This document shows, in pieces, positions 7,780 to 11,706 of a stretch of 11,706 nt of DNA. Position numbers and translations under genes: made by a program. The notes beneath the pieces are model-generated. The model worked only from the letters and a program-made list of their open reading frames with translations. It searched no databases and was not told the origin of the DNA. Positions within the stretch are counted from its first letter, which is position 1. Each line of letters opens with the position of its first letter. This DNA is from Actinomycetes bacterium. Lineage in GTDB: Bacteria > Actinomycetota > Actinomycetes > Actinomycetales > Cellulomonadaceae. The stretch covers positions 1-11,706 of the forward strand of contig JAEZAR010000448.1 in NCBI GenBank assembly GCA_023430425.1, written 5' to 3'.

Positions 7780-9353
7780 CGTTCGAGGCCCCTGAGATCC
7801 AGTGGGCGTACCTGGTCCCCGTGCTGAGCGTGCTCGGCGCGGGTGTCGTCGGCGTGCTGGTCGAGGCGTTCGTGCCTCGCCCGGTGCGGCGCACCGTCCA
7901 GGTGGCGCTGGCCATGCTGGCCGCGGCCGGCGCCGTGGTCGCGGTGGCGGCCCTGTGGTCCCGCGTGGCGGAGTCGGGCGGTGTGGCGGTCCTCGGCGGC
8001 ACGGTCGTCGTCGACGGGCCGGCGCTCGTCCTGCAGGGCGTCGTCGCCCTGCTCGGCCTGGTGGCGCTGCTCGTCCTCGCGGACCGCACCGAGGCGGGCG
8101 AGGACGCCTTCGCCCCGGCGGCCTCGGCCGTCCCCGGGTCGGACTACGAGGCCGAGGCGCAGCGGCGGGGACTGGCGCAGACCGAGGTCTTCCCGCTCGT
8201 CCTGTTCGCGCTCGGCGGGATGATGCTCTTCCCGGCCGCGGGCGACCTGCTCACCCTCTTCGTCGCGCTCGAGGTGCTCTCCCTGCCGCTGTACCTCCTC
8301 GCCGGGATGGCCCGTCGGCGTCGCCTGCTGAGCCAGGAGGCGTCGATGAAGTACTTCCTGCTGGGGGCGTACGCCTCAAGCTTCTTCCTGTTCGGCGCGG
8401 CGCTCGTCTACGGGTTCGCCGGGTCCACGCGGCTGACGGCGATCGCCGAGGCGGTCGGGCTGCCGGGCGGCCTGGACCCGCTGCTGCTCACCGGGGTCGT
8501 GCTCCTGCTCGTGGGCCTGCTGTTCAAGGTCGGCGCGGTCCCGTTCCACGCCTGGACCCCGGACGCCTACCAGGGCGCGCCGACGCCGGTGACCGGGTTC
8601 ATGGCCGCCTGCACCAAGATCGCGGCGTTCGGCGCCATGCTCCGGCTCGTCTACGTGGTGCTGCCGCCGCTCGAGTGGGACGTCATGCCTCTCCTGTGGG
8701 CCGTGGCCGTCATCACGATGGCGCTCGGCACCGTCGTGGCGATCGTCCAGACCGACGTCAAGCGGATGCTCGCGTACTCCTCGATCGCGCACGCGGGGTT
8801 CATCCTCGTCGGGGTCGTCGCGCTGACGCGGTCCGGCGTGAGCTCGGTGCTCTTCTACCTCCTCGCCTACGGCCTGGCGACGGTGGGCGCGTTCGCGGTG
8901 GTCACCCTCGTCCGCGAGGTGAACGCGGGCCCCGGCGGCGGCGTCGTGGCCGAGGCCACGCACCTGTCGCAGTGGGCCGGCCTCGGGCGGCGCCACCCCG
9001 TGCTCGCAGGCGCGTTCGCGCTCTTCCTGCTGTCGTTCGCGGGCATCCCGCTCACGGCGGGCTTCACGGGCAAGTTCGCCGTGTTCGCCGCGGCGGTCGA
9101 GGGCGACCTGGCGTGGCTCGCGGTGGTCGGTGTGCTCGCGTCGGCCGCGGCCGTCTTCTTCTACGTCCGCCTCATCGTCCTGATGTTCTTCACGGACCCG
9201 GTCGGCACGCCGGGCGAGAGCACGACGGTGGTCGGGGGCGAGGGCTTCACGCTCGTCGCCATCGGCGCCGCCGCGCTCGGGACCGTGCTCCTCGGCGTCC
9301 TGCCCTCCCCGGTCCTGTCGCTGCTCGGTGACGCGGCGCGCTTCCTGCCGTGA
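7776..9353 (+). CDS. nuoN: NADH-quinone oxidoreductase subunit N
   Basis: NuoN is the antiporter-like proton pump nearest to NuoK and the peripheral arm. The 525-residue product contains FVALEVLSLPLYLLAGM with E166, LFKVGAVPFHAWTPDAYQG with K251, AACTKIAAFGAMLRL with K281, DVKRMLAYSSIAHAGFILVG, and GIPLTAGFTGKFAVF, all typical of NuoN. A hydrophilic, partly acidic loop of about 35 residues (from D103: RTEAGEDAFAP...DYEAEAQRRG) separates early helices. From memory, mycobacterial NuoN has a similar loop and E. coli NuoN does not. The GTG start overlaps the nuoM stop (GTGA) and is preceded by GGGAG at 7765-7769. Its stop overlaps the start of the polyprenyl synthase gene. It is the last complex I subunit of the operon. 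Confidence 0.97.
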   Translation: MTFEAPEIQWAYLVPVLSVLGAGVVGVLVEAFVPRPVRRTVQVALAMLAAAGAVVAVAALWSRVAESGGVAVLGGTVVVDGPALVLQGVVALLGLVALLVLADRTEAGEDAFAPAASAVPGSDYEAEAQRRGLAQTEVFPLVLFALGGMMLFPAAGDLLTLFVALEVLSLPLYLLAGMARRRRLLSQEASMKYFLLGAYASSFFLFGAALVYGFAGSTRLTAIAEAVGLPGGLDPLLLTGVVLLLVGLLFKVGAVPFHAWTPDAYQGAPTPVTGFMAACTKIAAFGAMLRLVYVVLPPLEWDVMPLLWAVAVITMALGTVVAIVQTDVKRMLAYSSIAHAGFILVGVVALTRSGVSSVLFYLLAYGLATVGAFAVVTLVREVNAGPGGGVVAEATHLSQWAGLGRRHPVLAGAFALFLLSFAGIPLTAGFTGKFAVFAAAVEGDLAWLAVVGVLASAAAVFFYVRLIVLMFFTDPVGTPGESTTVVGGEGFTLVAIGAAALGTVLLGVLPSPVLSLLGDAARFLP

Positions 9354-10351
9354 CGATCTCCCTGCCGCAGGCCGACCCGGCGCTGGCCGACGCGCTCACC
9401 GCGGGGCTGGTGGTGGTCGAGCGGCGGCTCCGCGAGGCGGTCACGCACTCCGACGCGCTCGCCGGGGCGACGTCGCGGCACCTGGTCGACGCCGGCGGCA
9501 AGCGCCTGCGGCCGCTGCTGACGCTCCTCGCCGCCCACCTCGGCGAGCCCGACCGGCCCCAGGTGGTCGACGCCGCCGTCGTGGTCGAGCTCACGCACCT
9601 CGCGACGCTCTACCACGACGACGTCATGGACGCGGCGCCCGTGCGCCGCGGGGCGCCGTCGGCGCACGAGATCTGGGGCAACCAGGTCGCGGTCATCACC
9701 GGCGACCTGGTCTTCGCCCGCGCCTCGGCCATCGCCGCCGACCTGGGACCGGTGGCGATCCGCCTCCTGGCGGAGACCTTCGAGCGCCTGTGCATCGGCC
9801 AGCTGCACGAGACGGTGGGACCGGCCGCCGACGACGACCCGGTCGCCCACTACCTGCAGGTGCTGGCGGACAAGACGGCCTCGCTCATCGCGACGTCCGC
9901 GCGGTTCGGGGCGATGTTCGCCGGCGCGCCGCCCGGGGCCGAGGACGCGCTGGTCGCGTACGGGGAGGCGGCGGGCGTCGCGTTCCAGCTGGCCGACGAC
10001 GTCATCGACCTCACGTCGGAGGGCGCGGTGACGGGCAAGACGCCGGGCACGGACCTGCGGGACAAGGTCCCGACGATGCCGGTCCTGCTCCTGCGCCGGA
10101 GCCTGGCCGAGGGCGCGGGCACCGCGGCCGACGCCGAGCTCCTCGCGCTGCTCGACTCCGACCTGTCGGCCGACGCGGACCTCGCTCGTGCCGTCGCCGC
10201 ACTGCGCACCCACGACGTCGTGGCCGCGACCCGGGAGCAGGCCCTCGCCTGGGGACGCCGGGCCGTCGAGGCCCTCGAGCCCCTCCCGGACGGGCCCGTC
10301 ACGGCGGCGCTGGTCGCGTTCACGACGGCGCTGGTGGACCGCTCCGCCTGA
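9350..10351 (+). CDS. Long-chain polyprenyl diphosphate synthase (probably for the menaquinone side chain)
   Basis: This trans-type prenyltransferase adds isopentenyl units to an allylic diphosphate. The 333-residue product has GGKRLRP (49-55), which binds isopentenyl diphosphate, the first Asp-rich motif DDVMD (90-94) and the second DDVID (216-220) followed by GKTPGTDLRDKVPTMP. Small Ala85, five residues before the first Asp, leaves the product cavity open. In known enzymes a bulky aromatic residue at this place limits the chain to 15 carbons, so a long product (C30-C50) is inferred. Actinobacteria use menaquinone, and the start GTG overlaps the nuoN stop (GTGA) with no clear ribosome site of its own, so translation is probably coupled to complex I. 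Exact chain length cannot be read from the sequence. Names used for relatives include grcC, hepT and ispB; none can be assigned safely here. Confidence 0.92.
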   Translation: MTISLPQADPALADALTAGLVVVERRLREAVTHSDALAGATSRHLVDAGGKRLRPLLTLLAAHLGEPDRPQVVDAAVVVELTHLATLYHDDVMDAAPVRRGAPSAHEIWGNQVAVITGDLVFARASAIAADLGPVAIRLLAETFERLCIGQLHETVGPAADDDPVAHYLQVLADKTASLIATSARFGAMFAGAPPGAEDALVAYGEAAGVAFQLADDVIDLTSEGAVTGKTPGTDLRDKVPTMPVLLLRRSLAEGAGTAADAELLALLDSDLSADADLARAVAALRTHDVVAATREQALAWGRRAVEALEPLPDGPVTAALVAFTTALVDRSA

Positions 10352-10360
10352 ACCGGGGGA

Positions 10361-10386
10361 GACCGGGGCCGGTCGGGTGAAACCGG
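10361..10386 (+). terminator. GC-rich inverted repeats after the operon, possible weak terminator
   Basis: GACCGG-GG-CCGGTC (10361-10374) is a near-palindrome starting 9 bases after the polyprenyl synthase stop. Its right arm can alternatively pair as CCGGT (10369-10373) with ACCGG (10382-10386) across an 8-base loop. No T-tract follows, so this is not a canonical intrinsic terminator. T-poor hairpins are often proposed as terminators in high-GC actinobacteria, but it could also be chance in such GC-rich DNA. Confidence 0.22.
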
Positions 10387-10419
10387 CGGACGTCCCGCCC
10401 CCCGCGCGCGGTCGCTCGC

Positions 10420-10425
10420 TACCCT
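10420..10425 (+). promoter_or_regulatory. Possible -10 element for the PP2C gene
   Basis: TACCCT fits the loose TAnnnT form of actinobacterial housekeeping -10 boxes and lies 50 bases before the phosphatase start, in the only intergenic gap of the window. About 17 bases upstream there is only G/C sequence with no TTGAC-like -35 box, so support is weak. Confidence 0.25.
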
Positions 10426-10433
10426 TCGGTGTC

Positions 10434-10450
10434 GGTGCGTCGGGCGCACC
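10434..10450 (+). promoter_or_regulatory. Perfect 6-bp hairpin in the presumed leader of the PP2C gene
   Basis: GGTGCG (10434-10439), loop TCGGG, CGCACC (10445-10450) forms a perfect stem of six pairs, ending 10 bases before the ribosome site of the phosphatase gene and lying after the possible -10 box. It could affect translation, mRNA stability or termination of read-through from the nuo operon; no T-tract follows. The pattern is seen directly, the role is speculation. Confidence 0.3.
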
Positions 10451-10460
10451 CACCGGAACC

Positions 10461-10466
10461 GGGAGG
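10461..10466 (+). promoter_or_regulatory. Shine-Dalgarno sequence of the PP2C gene
   Basis: GGGAGG at 10461-10466, with 8 bases before the GTG at 10475, supports that GTG as the start. The encoded N-terminus then begins just ahead of the conserved first PP2C strand (TSWGSATDRGLVRRINEDA), which agrees with family alignments. Confidence 0.75.
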
Positions 10467-10474
10467 CAGGGCGA

Positions 10475-11320
10475 GTGCGCACGTCATGGGGGTCGGCCAC
10501 CGACCGCGGCCTCGTGCGCCGGATCAACGAGGACGCCCTGCTGGCCTACCCGCCGGTGTTCCTCGTGGCGGACGGCATGGGCGGCCACGCGGCGGGTGAC
10601 CTGGCGAGCCGGCTCGCCGTGGAGGAGTTCGCCCAGCTCGCCGGCCGGGCGAGCGCGGCGCCCGACGAGGTGCACGCCTGCTTCCGTCGGACGTCGCGAC
10701 GCCTGCGGGCCGCGGTCGAGGCGGGCAAGACGGCGGGCACGACGGTGGCCGGCGTGGCGGTCGCCGCCTACGACGGCGCCGAGTACTGGCTCGTCTTCAA
10801 CATCGGCGACTCCCGGGTCTACCGGCTCGCCGAGGGCAGGCTCGAGCAGATCAGCGTGGACCACTCGGTGGTGCAGGAGCTCCTCGACCGCGGCGAGATC
10901 GACCCGGCGCAGGCGCAGGTGCACCCCGAGCGGCACGTGGTGACGCGGGCGATCGCGACGAGCGGCGAGCCGGTGCCCGACTACTGGCTCATCCCCGCCG
11001 GCCCGACGGACCGGCTGCTCGTGTGCACCGACGGCCTGACCATCGAGCTGTCCGACGAGCGGCTGCGCACGGTGCTGGCGACCGTGGCCGACCCGCAGGA
11101 GGCGGCCGAGCGACTCGTCGCCGAGGCGCTGGCCGCGGGAGGGGTCGACAACATCAGCGCCGTCGTCGTCGACGTCGCGGCGGTGACGTCCGCCGACGTC
11201 GAGGCGACCGCGCCCGAGGCGGGGCGCTCGGTCGGCGCGTGGTCCGAGGCGGTCGAGGGCGCGACCGTGCCCCGGTCCACCTGGGTGGCGCAGCGTGCCG
11301 GGACGGGGACGACGACGTGA
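10475..11320 (+). CDS. PP2C-type serine/threonine protein phosphatase
   Basis: The 281-residue product is a metal-dependent phosphatase that removes phosphate from Ser/Thr in proteins. The motifs come in the usual order: DRGLVRRINEDA (10-21), VADGMGGHAAGD (31-42) with metal ligand D33, GDSRVYRL with D112, ISVDHSVVQELLDRGEI, a His/Arg-containing ERHVVTRAI, CTDGL with D186, and VDNISAVVVD with D225. The spacing of these Asp residues closely matches the metal ligands of mycobacterial PstP (D38, D118, D191, D229, from memory). Unlike PstP it has no transmembrane helix; only a tail of about 45 residues follows the catalytic domain. It should therefore be cytosolic. It is not beside the cell-division kinase cluster where PstP orthologues sit, so it is probably a second PP2C with its own partner. 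Its stop overlaps the next gene by 4 bases. The substrate is unknown. Confidence 0.94.
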   Translation: MRTSWGSATDRGLVRRINEDALLAYPPVFLVADGMGGHAAGDLASRLAVEEFAQLAGRASAAPDEVHACFRRTSRRLRAAVEAGKTAGTTVAGVAVAAYDGAEYWLVFNIGDSRVYRLAEGRLEQISVDHSVVQELLDRGEIDPAQAQVHPERHVVTRAIATSGEPVPDYWLIPAGPTDRLLVCTDGLTIELSDERLRTVLATVADPQEAAERLVAEALAAGGVDNISAVVVDVAAVTSADVEATAPEAGRSVGAWSEAVEGATVPRSTWVAQRAGTGTTT

Positions 11321-11706
11321 TCGTGCCCACCTACGCACCCGGCGACTGGTTCGCCGTCGTCACGGACGGCACGATCGTGCTGCTCGAGCCCGGCACCGCG
11401 TCGTCGGTGGTCGCGGCCGTGTGGGCCTCGGTCCGGGACGGCGAGGACGCCGCCGCGCAGCTCCAGCCCCTGCTCGCCGGAGGGCTCGCCGCGATGCCCC
11501 CGTTCGCGCTCGTGACCGTCGCCGGCGGGGCGGTCCGGGTGATCGTGCGGGGCGCGCCGTCGGTCACCGTCGCGGACGCAGGCGGCGAGCGGCGGGTGAC
11601 CGGCGTCGGCGCCGCGACCTGGGTCGAGGAGGCGGTCGCCGGCGCGGCGGCCGTGACCGTCGCGGACGGCGTCGCCCCCGACCCCGGGAGCGGGCTGCCC
11701 GTGCTC
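11317..11706 (+). CDS. Uncharacterised protein coupled to PP2C phosphatase, N-terminal part (3' end outside window)
   Basis: The open frame starts at GTG 11317, overlaps the phosphatase stop (GTGA) and stays open for 130 codons to the window end. The visible N-terminus begins VPTYAPGDWFAVVTDGTIV, followed by an Ala-rich helix-like stretch (SSVVAAVWASVRDGEDAAAQ), then by beta-strand-like PPFALVTVAGGAVRVIVRG and TGVGAATWVEEAV. There is no signal peptide, membrane helix or cysteine. I cannot name the fold. In actinobacteria I recall similar N-terminal regions on FHA (phosphothreonine-binding) domain proteins beside PP2C genes, but no FHA domain lies within the visible part, so this is only a suggestion. 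GGGACGGGGA (from about 11300) may serve as its ribosome site. Codon use is like its neighbours. Confidence 0.7.
   Translation, partial: MIVPTYAPGDWFAVVTDGTIVLLEPGTASSVVAAVWASVRDGEDAAAQLQPLLAGGLAAMPPFALVTVAGGAVRVIVRGAPSVTVADAGGERRVTGVGAATWVEEAVAGAAAVTVADGVAPDPGSGLPVL

Noticed and set aside
9161..10453. Minus-strand open frame of 430 codons opposite nuoN and the polyprenyl synthase
   Set aside because: No recognisable motifs, Arg/Gly-rich composition, and it spans the opposite strand of two solid genes.
10484..11338. Minus-strand open frame opposite the PP2C gene
   Set aside because: Composition rich in Arg, His and Gly with no motif, while the plus strand shows every PP2C catalytic motif in order.
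1..11706. Search for tRNAs, rRNA, CRISPR repeats, insertion sequences, attachment sites and long direct repeats
   Set aside because: Nothing convincing was found by reading. Short GCC/GTC-rich repeats are explained by Ala/Val codons. A tRNA search and a repeat search would be needed to exclude weaker cases.

Overview
The window is GC-rich (roughly three quarters G+C by eye), with tightly packed genes, frequent GTG starts and strongly GC-biased third codon positions. Gene order and protein features point to a high-GC actinomycete. The NuoH, NuoJ and NuoN variants, and a PP2C phosphatase downstream, suggest a member of Micrococcales near Cellulomonas or Cellulosimicrobium; that placement is inferred from remembered family features, not from a search.

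Positions 1-9353 hold the distal half of a proton-pumping NADH:quinone oxidoreductase (complex I) operon, all on the plus strand: the C-terminal part of nuoG, then complete nuoH, nuoI, nuoJ, nuoK, nuoL, nuoM and nuoN. Most junctions overlap by 4 bases (ATGA or GTGA), nuoH/nuoI overlap by 8 bases, and nuoK/nuoL and nuoL/nuoM are separated by only 10 and 8 bases. NuoG and NuoI carry electrons in the peripheral arm, NuoH forms the quinone site with the arm, and NuoJ, K, L, M and N form the proton-translocating membrane arm. nuoA-F are expected just upstream of the window.

Positions 9350-10351 encode a long-chain polyprenyl diphosphate synthase whose GTG start overlaps the nuoN stop. It probably makes the isoprenoid tail of menaquinone, the electron acceptor of complex I, so the operon links the enzyme to supply of its substrate.

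A 123-base gap (10352-10474), the only real intergenic region, contains GC-rich inverted repeats and a possible -10 element. It is followed by a second transcription unit: a stand-alone PP2C-type Ser/Thr protein phosphatase (10475-11320) overlapping by 4 bases a gene for an uncharacterised protein that runs off the window (11317-11706). This pair looks like the start of a phospho-signalling cluster.

No RNA gene, mobile element, CRISPR array or clear foreign DNA is visible. The region is mostly well-known housekeeping content. The less explained parts are the soluble tails and the extra predicted helix on the actinobacterial complex I subunits, and the PP2C/unknown-protein pair at the right edge.
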